DNA from: an uncultured Lachnospiraceae bacterium
Lineage (GTDB): Bacteria > Bacillota > Clostridia > Lachnospirales > Lachnospiraceae
NCBI GenBank assembly: GCA_902775555.1
Contig: CACYMQ010000003.1
Span: 62,001 to 126,000 of the forward strand
Direction of reading: 5' to 3'
DNA length: 64,000 nt
Position 1 is the stretch's first letter, and the number at the start of each line of letters is the position of its first letter. Both the position numbers and the translations under genes were made by a program. Below, piece after piece: positions 9,825 through 18,008 of the stretch. Below the pieces are notes generated by a model that had not been told where the DNA came from, searched no databases, and saw only the letters and a program-made list of their open reading frames with translations.

Positions 9825-10406
9825 ATGGCACAGAAGGAAAAGAAGGGAAAGAAAAAAATAAATAAAAACAAGCTGATCCTGCTATGTACATTGGCGGGGA
9901 TCCTGCTGATCATCCTTCTTTTCGCCGGATGGTTCTTCTTTCTCGCGAGAGGAAGTGCAACGATATCGGGTGCCGTGAAGGGATATTTCAAAGCCATTGA
10001 GAAGAAGGACGCGGATGCCTATATCAGGAACTGCTATCCCTCTGCATGGTCCGATAACTATCATCCACAGGGAAATGACGTAGTTCTTGAAGGCCTGGTG
10101 GAGGATGTCTTCCTGCGTCAGTCCGGAACGACGGTAAAGGATATAGAGATCACCCATGAGGAAGAACTGGAGGACGTTTTCGTAAAACGGATACAGGACA
10201 AGATCAAGGAGCTGTATGACGTGGATCTGTCCATCTCCCGTGTCTGCAGGGTATATTTCAAAATGAAGATCAGCTATATGTCAAAGGGCGAGGAAGTCCA
10301 GTATGACAGTGAGGTTAAGACCCGTTACGTATACAAATACCATGGGAAATGGTACTACCTGGCGGATACCCTGCTTCTGGTGGACATGGCACTGGATGAC
10401 CAGTAG
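9825..10406 (+). CDS. Membrane-anchored protein with NTF2-like extracellular part, unknown
   Basis: This 193-residue protein has a lysine-rich cytoplasmic start (MAQKEKKGKKKINKNK), one transmembrane helix (LILLCTLAGILLIILLFAGW, about residues 17-40) and a soluble outer domain of about 145 residues. The outer domain resembles small cone-shaped stress or transport-associated folds (VKGYFKAIEKKDADAYIRNC at its start, YKYHGKWYYLADT near its end). That layout is seen in many unnamed Firmicute DUF4878-like proteins; I infer the fold and cannot name the family. It starts four bases after the fumarase beta stop, so it may be co-transcribed. A tRNA promoter begins just after it. Confidence 0.7.
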   Translation: MAQKEKKGKKKINKNKLILLCTLAGILLIILLFAGWFFFLARGSATISGAVKGYFKAIEKKDADAYIRNCYPSAWSDNYHPQGNDVVLEGLVEDVFLRQSGTTVKDIEITHEEELEDVFVKRIQDKIKELYDVDLSISRVCRVYFKMKISYMSKGEEVQYDSEVKTRYVYKYHGKWYYLADTLLLVDMALDDQ

Positions 10407-10437
10407 GTTATCCGGCGTTCCATATATAAACCCACAC

Positions 10438-10466
10438 TTGACAGTTTGGGCGGTATTTGCTATTAT
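10438..10466 (+). promoter_or_regulatory. Sigma-A promoter of the tRNA cluster
   Basis: TTGACA at 10438-10443, a spacer of exactly 17 bases and TATTAT at 10461-10466 make a near-perfect sigma-A promoter. The expected start of transcription is about 80 bases before the Ser tRNA. The leader contains a perfect 8-bp hairpin (GGTTTCGT-GGCAT-ACGAAACC, 10508-10528). Confidence 0.8.
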
Positions 10467-10549
10467 AGATAAGCGTTTTGATTAAAATGCAAACTGATGA
10501 AGTCACTGGTTTCGTGGCATACGAAACCTTGGTGAGGGATTCAGGCACT

Positions 10550-10628
10550 GGAGATGTACTCAAGTGGCTGAAGAGGCGCCCCTGCTAAGGGTGTAGGTCG
10601 GGGAACCGGCGCGAGGGTTCAAATCCCC
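10550..10628 (+). pseudogene. tRNA-Ser (anticodon GCU), 3' acceptor end missing
   Basis: The 5' part of a serine tRNA is intact: acceptor strand GGAGATG (10550-10556), D arm, anticodon stem CGCCC/GGGTG around loop CTGCTAA (anticodon GCT), the long variable arm typical of serine tRNAs, and the T loop GGGTTCAAATCCC. From 10628 on, the expected T-stem end and acceptor strand (CATCTCC) are absent. A repeat sequence (ACACACTTCGTGTG…) takes their place. The T stem then has two mismatches and at most two Watson-Crick acceptor pairs remain. No matching strand is found before the next tRNA. It is probably non-functional, or a local assembly fault. Confidence 0.7.
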
Positions 10629-10793
10629 ACACACTTCGTGTGCGGGCCCCTCCTTATACCTTGGCACGAAGCCCGCTGCGCGGTCTTCCTTCGGCTTCGC
10701 CGAAGTATCGTGCTTCGCACGATGTGTCCTCACTTCGTTCGGATATAAGGGATCTTCCCACACACTTCGTGTGCGGGCCCCTCCTTATACCTT
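10626..10793. repeat. 37-bp direct repeat pair with hairpin-rich insert in the tRNA cluster
   Basis: Positions 10626-10662 and 10757-10793 are identical over 37 bases (CCCACACACTTCGTGTGCGG…CCTTATACCTT), offset by 131 bases. The unit contains a CACAC-TTC-GTGTG hairpin. Between the copies lie further small hairpins (CTTCGGC-TTCGCCGAAG; ATCGTGC-TTC-GCACGAT). The first copy replaces the 3' end of the Ser tRNA; the second ends at the first base of the Asn tRNA. Confidence 0.85.
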
Positions 10794-10864
10794 CCTCGAT
10801 AGCTCAATGGTAGAGCACGCGGCTGTTAACCGCGGGGTTGTAGGTTCGAGCCCTACTCGGGGAG
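10793..10864 (+). tRNA. tRNA-Asn (GUU)
   Basis: This is a complete 72-base tRNA cloverleaf. The acceptor stem pairs TCCTCGA with TCGGGGA, the anticodon loop is CTGTTAA with anticodon GTT, and the T arm is GTAGG-TTCGAGC-CCTAC. The discriminator base is G at 10864. CCA is not encoded. It is transcribed with the Ser remnant and Cys tRNA from the promoter at 10438. Confidence 0.96.
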
Positions 10865-10866
10865 CT

Positions 10867-10945
10867 GAGCATGGTTTTTATTATAAAACCGGTGCTCCAA
10901 AAGCGGCGCGATCCTGCTCCGCAAAGCGGCGCGATTTTGCTCCGC
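10867..10945. repeat. Hairpin and 23-bp tandem repeat between tRNA-Asn and tRNA-Cys
   Basis: A hairpin at 10867-10897 (GAGCA…TGCTC with inner GGTTTT/AAAACC) is followed by two tandem 23-base copies (10900-10922 and 10923-10945) of the unit AAAGCGGCGCGAT…GCTCCGC. The copies differ only by CC versus TT at the centre. No gene is visible here. Confidence 0.7.
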
Positions 10946-10960
10946 AAAATAGCGAAATGT

Positions 10961-11031
10961 GGTGCTGTAGCCAAGTGGTAAGGCGTGGGACTGCAACTCC
11001 CTGATCATCGGTTCAAATCCGTTCAGCACCT
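10961..11031 (+). tRNA. tRNA-Cys (GCA)
   Basis: This is a complete 71-base cloverleaf. The acceptor stem pairs GGTGCTG with CAGCACC, the anticodon loop is CTGCAAC with anticodon GCA, and the discriminator base is T at 11031, as expected for cysteine tRNA. CCA is not encoded. A strong terminator follows at once. Confidence 0.96.
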
Positions 11032-11035
11032 CTGA

Positions 11036-11074
11036 AAGGTTCTTATGACAGCATGTCGTGAGAACCTTTTTTCT
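11036..11074 (+). terminator. Rho-independent terminator of the tRNA cluster
   Basis: AAAGGTTCT pairs with AGAACCTTT around a 13-base loop, followed by a run of T. It closes the tRNA transcript 6 bases after tRNA-Cys. Confidence 0.9.
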
Positions 11075-11097
11075 TAATCCGAAAGGGGGATTACAGA

Positions 11098-12228
11098 ATG
11101 CATGAAACAATAACCGTGAAAAAGTACCGGATGCATCCTTTGATTACCGTATTGTTGGGCATTCTGGGTGTCTGCCTTTTCTTTATCTTCAGGGAGGTCG
11201 TATACCGTTATCAGCTGGCGAAGGCTCTGAATGAGCTGTCCTCCGGAGGCAAAGCGGGTTATGTGATCCTGTGCTTCTTTATCTTCCTGCTTTGCATGAC
11301 GCTGGTCAGTTATTCCTTTTCGGATGGTGTGAAGTGGATCCTGGACCATGAACGGTTCATAGCGATCCGCAAGAGTTCCATGGAAGATCAGACGGCTGTC
11401 AGGTTCTATCAGGCGTACAAAAAGAGGGTCAGACGGATCAATATCCTGAATCAGGCGATCATGGAACTTCTTTTGGCCATCCTGATCATGATCTTCATCG
11501 TAAAGGGCGGAAGTGCGGATCAGTATATCCTGCTGGTCTGGCTTGTCTGCATCCTTTCTGCATTAAATCCCCTAAGTCGAAGTGCGAAAAAAAAGGAAGA
11601 TGCGAACCGGGAGCGGATCCTGCTGGAAGATTGTGATCCGTTACTTTATTTTGATATTTTTGAAATGTTCCGGCTGGATGCGGAATCGAGGCTCATGCGA
11701 AATTCCATACGGATCAAACAGGCAATCGCATGCTTTTATCTTCAGGATTATTTCGAAATGAACCGGAAGCTGGATCAACTCGAGGGGAAACCGATGGTGA
11801 TACAGGAGGCGCAGAAGATCCTGCTTCAGGGTCTTGCAGCGCTGGATCTGCAGCAGCCCGAGAGATTCCGGGCCTGTTCGGATGCACTTGCGCGTTTGGA
11901 GACCGCACCCGGTACTCTGACGGTAACGAGAAATTATCTGCAGGAGGTCCGAAGAGACTGGCAGGGACGGATCGACCTCTCGGGACCGGAACCGGAAAGA
12001 GCGCTGCCCTATATTCAGGATGAACTCCGTAAAGGAAAGCATCCGGTCTTCTGGATGGACTTCACCTTCCAGCTGGCATGGGTAGAACTCTCCCAGGGAA
12101 AGAAGGATCGTGCCAGGGAGAATCTGCAGCTTGTGGCAGAAAGAGCAGGAACCATGGCGATCCGCGAGAAGGCAAAGCAGCTGTTGAACGATCCCGAAGC
12201 GGATCTGAAAACGAATAAATATTGTTGA
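11098..12228 (+). CDS. Multi-pass membrane protein with helical repeat tail, unknown
   Basis: The 376-residue product has hydrophobic helices near residues 13-32, 52-72, 118-138 and 143-158. A hydrophilic C-terminal half of about 200 residues follows and looks like helical TPR-type repeats (ALAALDLQQPERFRACSDALARLE; FQLAWVELSQGKKDRARENL). The RBS is AAAGGGGGA before the ATG at 11098. No family is recognised. The combination of four helices and a cytoplasmic helical-repeat domain is seen in unnamed Lachnospiraceae proteins. A separate promoter for the next gene follows it, so it is probably monocistronic. Confidence 0.65.
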   Translation: MHETITVKKYRMHPLITVLLGILGVCLFFIFREVVYRYQLAKALNELSSGGKAGYVILCFFIFLLCMTLVSYSFSDGVKWILDHERFIAIRKSSMEDQTAVRFYQAYKKRVRRINILNQAIMELLLAILIMIFIVKGGSADQYILLVWLVCILSALNPLSRSAKKKEDANRERILLEDCDPLLYFDIFEMFRLDAESRLMRNSIRIKQAIACFYLQDYFEMNRKLDQLEGKPMVIQEAQKILLQGLAALDLQQPERFRACSDALARLETAPGTLTVTRNYLQEVRRDWQGRIDLSGPEPERALPYIQDELRKGKHPVFWMDFTFQLAWVELSQGKKDRARENLQLVAERAGTMAIREKAKQLLNDPEADLKTNKYC

Positions 12229-12234
12229 AAAAGA

Positions 12235-12263
12235 TTGCAATGCTACAAAATATAGTGTAAAAT
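12235..12263 (+). promoter_or_regulatory. Sigma-A promoter upstream of the LTA-synthase-like gene
   Basis: TTGCAA at 12235-12240, 17 bases, then TAAAAT at 12258-12263. It lies 65 bases before the start codon at 12328. Confidence 0.6.
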
Positions 12264-12327
12264 ACAATGGTTAAAAACTATCTATTTGTAGCTGAATGGC
12301 CAATGTGAAATCTATGGAGATGACCAG

Positions 12328-15177
12328 ATGGGAGCAGAATTAAGACAATACGATGATTATCCGGAAATGGATGCAGAGGACCTGGACTTTATACGTGAGC
12401 TGGAAGCAGAAGAGGAAGAAATCCTGACCGGACATGGATATCGTAATCGCCATGTGACCAGAGAAGTGGTCCCGGAGCTGAAGGCGCTCCGAAATATGGA
12501 CGATACATACCGGAGTCGGTCCTACACAGCTTCGGGAAGAACTACAGAACGAAGTGCTGCTGCCGTACAGGGAAGTGAAAGCGGTCTCAGAATGCCGGGT
12601 ACGAGGAAGCACAGGACCGTTATGGCAGAGGCCCGTCCGACCCGCCCCACCCGCCCTTCGAGAAACGGGCAGGTTCGTCCGGCACGTCCGGAGAGGGCAG
12701 CCGCCGAGGGTGGTTCTGCCGGAGGGGAAGGTGCTCCGAGAAGAAGACCTTCCGGTGGCCGGGGAGGAAAGAAGAGTCTTTCCAATAAGTTTGATACGGC
12801 ATTTCAGAAAAATAAGCCTCTGTTTTTCCTGATCTCAAGGGCGATGATCCCCTTCATTTTCTTCTATTACGAGGTGATCTTCAATCTTACCACAGTCCGG
12901 GATTTCTTCGGAATGCATGCGATCTTCATCCTGCTCTTTTCCATATTCTTCGGAATGATCGGATCGATCCTGTCTTCCATATCCAGGAGTCGTAAGGTAA
13001 ATATGATCGTGAAGGCAGTTGTGATCTTCCTTCCGGTGATCCCGTTCCTGGTAGAATATTTTGTTTACCTGCAGTTTAAGGTATTCTATGATCTGAACAC
13101 GGTCATTCATGGTGCAGCAGATGCAGCCGGGGGATTTAAGGCAGACATCTTCCGTCTGATCACGTCCTTCCAGGGTATCACCCATATCATCCTGTATCTT
13201 CTGCCCACAGTTGCATTTATCATTTTCGAGCTGAAGATCGATAAGAAGCATCTGCTTTCCCTGAAGACCGGATGGCGACGTAAGGTCAAGATGGGTGTCG
13301 TGACCATCGCCAGCTATCTGGTCGCACTGATCCTGATCATGTGCATCAAGTCTTACCGTGAGGTATATACCGATAAGTACTATTTCGAATCCGCAGTAAC
13401 CGACTTTGGTTTCATGACCGGTCTTCGTAAAGAAGTCTGGAGGAAGATGACAAATGCGGATCAGAAGAGAGGCTTCGATGTTGCAAAGGTGGATGACAGC
13501 ACCACGGGTGAACCGGCGCCGGGAGGAAATACTCCGACAGAGGGAACCAGTGGCAGTGCACAGGCTTCCGAGGTTGCAACGACGGAACAGAAGAAGACCT
13601 ACATGCCGAACCGTTATCCCATTTCCTTCTCCGAACTTGCACAGAAGGATGAAGGAACCTATGCGGATCTGGATGACTATGTGGCTTCTCTGAATGCGAC
13701 CATGCAGAATGATTACACAGGTATCTTCAAAGGTAAGAACCTGATCTTCCTTTCCGCCGAGGCATTTAGCGGAGATATCATTGATCCGAAGCTGACCCCG
13801 ACACTTTACAGACTGTCGACAAAGGGTATCAACTTTACGGATTATTATCAGCAGGCAACTGCAGGTACCACCGGCGGTGAGTACCAGAATATCATGGGTA
13901 TGCTTCCGACCATGGGTGGTCAGTCCATGAAGCAGACCGCGGATTACAACAACTACTTCACCATGGGCAGTCAGCTGAACCGGCTGGGTTACTATGGTAA
14001 GAGCTACCACAACAATGATTATACGTATTACAGCCGTCAGATGACTCACATCAATCTGGGTTACAGCGATGGTTTCGAGGGCGTAGGTAACGGTGCCGAG
14101 GAGTATATCTCCGGAGGCTGGCCGGAAAGTGATGTGGAGATGATCAAGGGTACGATTGGTCAGTACATCAACAAGCAGCCCTTCAATGTATACTACATGA
14201 CCGTCAGCGGACATTCCATCTACGGAAGAGATGTAAATGCCATGTCCAAGAAGCACTGGTCACAGGTTGAGAATATGCCTTACTCCGAACCGGTTAAGGG
14301 ATATATCGCAGCGAACCTGGAGCTGGAAGATGCTCTGACGTACCTGGTGGACAACCTGGAGAAGGCCGGAATCGCGGATGATACCGTTATCGTTCTGGCA
14401 GCGGATCATTTCCCGTATGGTCTGGATAATGATGCAGCGCTGGGCGAGATGCCGTATCTGTCCGAGCTGTATGGCTACAACGTAACCAACTACATGCAGA
14501 GAGATCATAACCGACTGATCATCTGGAGCGGATGCCTGGAGAAGATGGATCCCATCATTGTGGATACACCGGTAAGTTCCATTGATATCCTGCCGACACT
14601 TTCAAACCTTTTCGGTACCGAGTGGGATTCCAGATTGCTGCCCGGTAGAGACGTCTTCTCCTCAGCAACACCGATCGCGTTCAACCTGAATTACAACTGG
14701 AAGACGGATAAGGGTCTTTATGTGGGCGGAGAGTTCGTTCCGAACAATGCTGCAGAGAAGCTGCCGGATGATTATGTGGATCAGATGAGCTCACTGGTAT
14801 CGAATAAGATCAACTACTGCTACAAAGTACTTGAGACCGACTACTTCGGACATCTGTATAATCTGGGTGTCTTCCCTGAGATCAAGAAAGAGTATGATTA
14901 TACAAAGAATAAGGGAATGAAGCAGTATACCCCGACCACCGATCTTCCCGGAAAAGATCAGGGAACGGGTCAGGGAAATAATGCCGGAGGAACGGGAGGA
15001 ACCGGCCAGGATGCCGGAACGGGAGGAACCGGCCAGGATGCGGGAACCGGAGGAACCGGCCAGGATGCTGGAGCCGGTGGAACGGGTCAGGATGCCGGAA
15101 CCGGTGGAACCGTGGATCAGGGAAATGTAGCCGGAGATCCGAACGTTGGAAATGCGGATGGAACGGCAGGCAACTGA
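12328..15177 (+). CDS. LTA synthase family sulfatase (glycerolphosphate transferase-like)
   Basis: The protein belongs to the LtaS/sulfatase superfamily, whose members polymerise glycerolphosphate or transfer phospho-groups outside the cell. Layout of the 949 residues: a disordered, proline/arginine-rich cytoplasmic start (1-150), about five transmembrane helices (160-345), a Ser/Thr-rich linker, then the extracellular catalytic domain. Metal and active-site residues are visible: E478 (LSAEAFSGD), the catalytic threonine at 514 or 515 (ATAGTTGGEYQN) and D693-H694 (LAADHFPYG). It is longer than LtaS of Staphylococcus (about 650) because of both tails. The C terminus is a glycine-rich repeat. 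A bidirectional terminator follows. Confidence 0.88.
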   Translation: MGAELRQYDDYPEMDAEDLDFIRELEAEEEEILTGHGYRNRHVTREVVPELKALRNMDDTYRSRSYTASGRTTERSAAAVQGSESGLRMPGTRKHRTVMAEARPTRPTRPSRNGQVRPARPERAAAEGGSAGGEGAPRRRPSGGRGGKKSLSNKFDTAFQKNKPLFFLISRAMIPFIFFYYEVIFNLTTVRDFFGMHAIFILLFSIFFGMIGSILSSISRSRKVNMIVKAVVIFLPVIPFLVEYFVYLQFKVFYDLNTVIHGAADAAGGFKADIFRLITSFQGITHIILYLLPTVAFIIFELKIDKKHLLSLKTGWRRKVKMGVVTIASYLVALILIMCIKSYREVYTDKYYFESAVTDFGFMTGLRKEVWRKMTNADQKRGFDVAKVDDSTTGEPAPGGNTPTEGTSGSAQASEVATTEQKKTYMPNRYPISFSELAQKDEGTYADLDDYVASLNATMQNDYTGIFKGKNLIFLSAEAFSGDIIDPKLTPTLYRLSTKGINFTDYYQQATAGTTGGEYQNIMGMLPTMGGQSMKQTADYNNYFTMGSQLNRLGYYGKSYHNNDYTYYSRQMTHINLGYSDGFEGVGNGAEEYISGGWPESDVEMIKGTIGQYINKQPFNVYYMTVSGHSIYGRDVNAMSKKHWSQVENMPYSEPVKGYIAANLELEDALTYLVDNLEKAGIADDTVIVLAADHFPYGLDNDAALGEMPYLSELYGYNVTNYMQRDHNRLIIWSGCLEKMDPIIVDTPVSSIDILPTLSNLFGTEWDSRLLPGRDVFSSATPIAFNLNYNWKTDKGLYVGGEFVPNNAAEKLPDDYVDQMSSLVSNKINYCYKVLETDYFGHLYNLGVFPEIKKEYDYTKNKGMKQYTPTTDLPGKDQGTGQGNNAGGTGGTGQDAGTGGTGQDAGTGGTGQDAGAGGTGQDAGTGGTVDQGNVAGDPNVGNADGTAGN
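14988..15112 (+). repeat. 30-bp in-frame tandem repeat in the LTA-synthase-like gene
   Basis: About four copies of a 30-base unit encode GTGGTGQDAG. The copies differ mainly at third codon positions (GGAACGGGA, GGAACCGGA, GGAGCCGGT). The tail lies outside the membrane, beyond the sulfatase domain, and may act as a flexible wall-spanning stretch (inference). Confidence 0.85.
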
Positions 15178-15213
15178 GAGTAAGAACGGAATCATAAGAA
15201 CTGAATCATAAAC

Positions 15214-15262
15214 AAATAGGGAGGAACATGCCGGATATCCGGATGCTCCTCCCTATTTTCTT
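15214..15262. terminator. Bidirectional terminator between convergent genes
   Basis: AAATAGGGAGGAACAT pairs with ATGCTCCTCCCTATTT (one mismatch), with A-rich and T-rich flanks on either side. It serves the LTA-synthase-like gene on the plus strand and the permease at 15287 on the minus strand. Confidence 0.85.
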
Positions 15263-15286
15263 TCCGGTATATTTCCTGCTCATGCC

Positions 15287-16654
15287 TTACATGAAGCCGG
15301 TGATCAGTGCCACGACTCTCAGTCCGAACAGAACGAAGATGACCAGCATGATTTTGTTGATGTCCTTTGCCTTTTTTGTAAAGACCTTTACGAGCACCCA
15401 GGAGAGGACACCATACATGAGGCCGTTGGAAATGGAGTAAGTCAGAACCATGATGGAGATGGTAAGGAAGGCGCCGATGGTATCCGCGGCATCCTTTCCG
15501 AACTCGATATTTTTGCAGGCTCCGAACATCAGCATTCCTACATAGATCAGGCAGGGAGCTGTCGCAAAGGAAGGGATCGCAATGAAGATCGGAGAGAGGA
15601 AGATGGAGAGCAGAAAGAGAATGCCGGTGGTGATGGCGGTTAGTCCGGTCCTTCCTCCGGCCCCCACTCCTGTGGTGGATTCCAGGTATGTTGTGACCGT
15701 AGAGGTTCCCAGGCAGGCGCCGACGGTCGTTCCGATGGCATCTGACATGAATACCCTTCCTGCTTTCGGGAGTTTTCCGTTTTTATCCATGAGGTTTGCG
15801 CGGTCGGCTACACCGACAACCGTTCCGACCGTATCGAAGAAATCCAGGAAAAGAAAGCTGAAGACCACGGCGAGGAAACGGACAAAATGCTCGCCTGCCC
15901 ATTGGAAGTCAAACTTGAATGCGGTTTCGCCGAGTCCCGAGAAATTAAATGTATTTGTGAAATCCGGGATCAGGGAAGGCTGTCCGGCAGCCGGATCTAC
16001 GATGTAAAAGCCTGTAAGCTCAGCGATGATCCCTATGCCCCAGGTGATCAGGACTCCCCAAAGTACAGCTCCTTTTATTTTATAATGATCGAGAACAACG
16101 ATGATCATCAGTCCGAGGAGTGAGAGGAAGACGGGCAGAGATTTGAGCGATCCCATGGTGACAAGGGTGGATTCATCCGCAACAACGATATTGGCTCCTT
16201 CGAGACCGAGCAGTGCGATGAAAAGCCCGAGTCCCGCGGTGATCCCGTATTTCAGATTCTGAGGGATCCCGTTTACGACGGCTTCACGGAATTTGAAGAG
16301 TGACATGATGATGAAGATGACACCTTCAACCAGCACGGCGGTAAGGGCGATCCGGAAAGGATCCTCAACCCCCTTCAGTTCTCCGAGACAGACCGTAAAG
16401 GCAAAGTATGCATTCAGGCCCATGCCTGCGGACAGGGCGAGCGGGTAGTTCGCCAGAAAGCCCATGATCAGGGTAGCTACGGCCGATGCGATGGCAGTTG
16501 CCATGAAAACGCCGTTGCTGTTCATTACCTTTCCGAGGATGTTCGGATTTACGGCCAGGATATATGCCATGGAAACAAATGTGGTAATCCCTGCAATGAT
16601 CTCCGTTTTGACATCCGTATTGTGTTCCTTCAGATGAAATAATCGCTCGAGCAT
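15287..16654 (-). CDS. NCS2-type guanine/hypoxanthine permease
   Basis: This is a purine uptake permease of the AzgA/PbuG branch. The 455 residues contain the branch signature EIIAGITTFVSMAYILAVNP near residues 18-37, the FLFLDFFDTVGTVVGVADRANLM motif near 270 and GTSTVTTYLESTTGVGAGGRTG near 320. About 12 to 14 membrane helices are evident. The start at 16654 has GGAGGT seven bases upstream. I looked for a purine riboswitch in the leader and saw none. It shares its strand with the membrane protein at 16758-17894, 103 bases upstream. Confidence 0.92.
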   Translation of the reverse strand: MLERLFHLKEHNTDVKTEIIAGITTFVSMAYILAVNPNILGKVMNSNGVFMATAIASAVATLIMGFLANYPLALSAGMGLNAYFAFTVCLGELKGVEDPFRIALTAVLVEGVIFIIMSLFKFREAVVNGIPQNLKYGITAGLGLFIALLGLEGANIVVADESTLVTMGSLKSLPVFLSLLGLMIIVVLDHYKIKGAVLWGVLITWGIGIIAELTGFYIVDPAAGQPSLIPDFTNTFNFSGLGETAFKFDFQWAGEHFVRFLAVVFSFLFLDFFDTVGTVVGVADRANLMDKNGKLPKAGRVFMSDAIGTTVGACLGTSTVTTYLESTTGVGAGGRTGLTAITTGILFLLSIFLSPIFIAIPSFATAPCLIYVGMLMFGACKNIEFGKDAADTIGAFLTISIMVLTYSISNGLMYGVLSWVLVKVFTKKAKDINKIMLVIFVLFGLRVVALITGFM

Positions 16655-16757
16655 AACCCACCTCCGTTGGAGTCGCAGTCTTTCTCTTTTATATGATTTC
16701 TTCCGTCATGACCGGTTGGCAGATGCAACTGCCGGGAATTGTCATTCACAGAAATTG

Positions 16758-17894
16758 TCATTCACGGGAATAGTCATCAATGGAGGTATCCGGATAGGAA
16801 TCCGGAATGGAATCGGAGGAGGTGCTGCCGGTTCCGGGGAAATCAATACCTGTATCGGCGAGATCGGAAACGTTCGTTCTATCCGCAGTCGTATACTGGC
16901 TGAGAACACCGTCGGATTCTGCGGAACCGGTTGTGGAGCCTGCGGTATACGGGTTCGCGGCGGAGTTCGCAGCGGAATCCGCAGCAGAACCGGTTGTGGA
17001 GCCTGTGGTATACGGGTTCACAGAGGGCCCGGTGGGTACATTTGGCGAAGCGGTACCTGCAGCGCCTGCGTAGGGGCTCTGGGGAGCAGAACCTGCAACG
17101 CCGGCATAGGGACTTTGGGGAGCAGCACCTGTAACGCCGGCATAGGGACTCTGGGGAGCAGCACCACCCTGAAGGAATGGGTTCAGGGAAGGATCTGCTG
17201 CATTTTCACGGGCGATATTCTGCAGCTGATCGATCTTTTTGATCTTGGACCGGATCATAAATGCAGCGAGTATTGAGAGACCTCCGATAGCCAGCAATCC
17301 GAAAACAATGAGGAATTTGGACAGCCGGGTCTCTGTGGCATCCAATGTGAGATCATATACGGTCACACCATCGGCAGTAGTAACTCCGGCACCGGAAAGA
17401 GCCTCATTATAGAAGCCCTTGATCTGGGAGTCCATGGTAGAGACGCACCCTGTCAGAGTGATGGTGTCCATGGGCATGACATCTGTCTGGCCGGATATGA
17501 AGTTCCAGGTGGGATCCACCATGGATTCAAGTCTTTCGATGTCGGTTTTGTCCTTGAGCTTGACCGACATGACGCACATCGTCTGATCGGCGCCTCTGAG
17601 AAGCACGGCGTAGTGCTGGTCGGTACCGGTGGTAATAAAATAGCGTTTGTGCTTTGTTTCTGCATAATTGCCCAGAACATAGCTTACGTTCAGTGAGACA
17701 TAGTCACCCTTGACGGGTGCATTTCCGTTGGCGATCTCAGTGGTAAGATCCTTCGTTTCGCCTTTGATCATATAATTCCAGTCCATCACCACGAGCAGGG
17801 CTGCCAAAGCGATGAAAAAACCGGCAAGTACAAAGCAAAGGATCTGAGTGCGTTTTTGTTGTTTTTTTGAGTTTACAGTGGTTACCTGAGCCAT
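16758..17894 (-). CDS. Two-helix membrane protein with Pro/Ser/Gly repeat tail, unknown
   Basis: The start is ATG at 17894 because AAAGGAGC lies just upstream; the frame stays open much further 5' (to 18836), but that part is antisense to a decarboxylase gene. The 378-residue protein has transmembrane helices near residues 17-37 and 200-222 flanking an outer domain of about 160 residues. The C-terminal third is low complexity, with three copies of the AAPQSPYAGV unit and two TGSTTGSA segments. I do not recognise the domain; it resembles unnamed DUF6709-like Clostridial proteins from memory. It is divergent from the decarboxylase at 18009. Confidence 0.7.
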   Translation of the reverse strand: MAQVTTVNSKKQQKRTQILCFVLAGFFIALAALLVVMDWNYMIKGETKDLTTEIANGNAPVKGDYVSLNVSYVLGNYAETKHKRYFITTGTDQHYAVLLRGADQTMCVMSVKLKDKTDIERLESMVDPTWNFISGQTDVMPMDTITLTGCVSTMDSQIKGFYNEALSGAGVTTADGVTVYDLTLDATETRLSKFLIVFGLLAIGGLSILAAFMIRSKIKKIDQLQNIARENAADPSLNPFLQGGAAPQSPYAGVTGAAPQSPYAGVAGSAPQSPYAGAAGTASPNVPTGPSVNPYTTGSTTGSAADSAANSAANPYTAGSTTGSAESDGVLSQYTTADRTNVSDLADTGIDFPGTGSTSSDSIPDSYPDTSIDDYSRE

Positions 17895-18008
17895 AGGGCG
17901 CTCCTTTCGGTCGTCATGACTTTCCCCCGCGGAGGTCGTCATTGACGAGATTACATTTTGAAGGTTATTATATAAGAAGGAACAGAAAAAGGCAAGAGGG
18001 GGAAAGCG

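Noticed and set aside
10628..10793. Search for the missing 3' end of tRNA-Ser inside or after the repeat insert
   Set aside because: No CATCTCC acceptor strand or pairing equivalent is present before tRNA-Asn, so a simple insertion with an intact right end is not supported.
12835..14256. A 473-codon open frame antisense to the LTA-synthase-like gene
   Set aside because: No domain or start site is seen, and the plus-strand gene has clear active-site residues.
16655..16757. Purine riboswitch upstream of the NCS2 permease
   Set aside because: None of the conserved purine-aptamer sequence blocks or the three-stem layout could be found.
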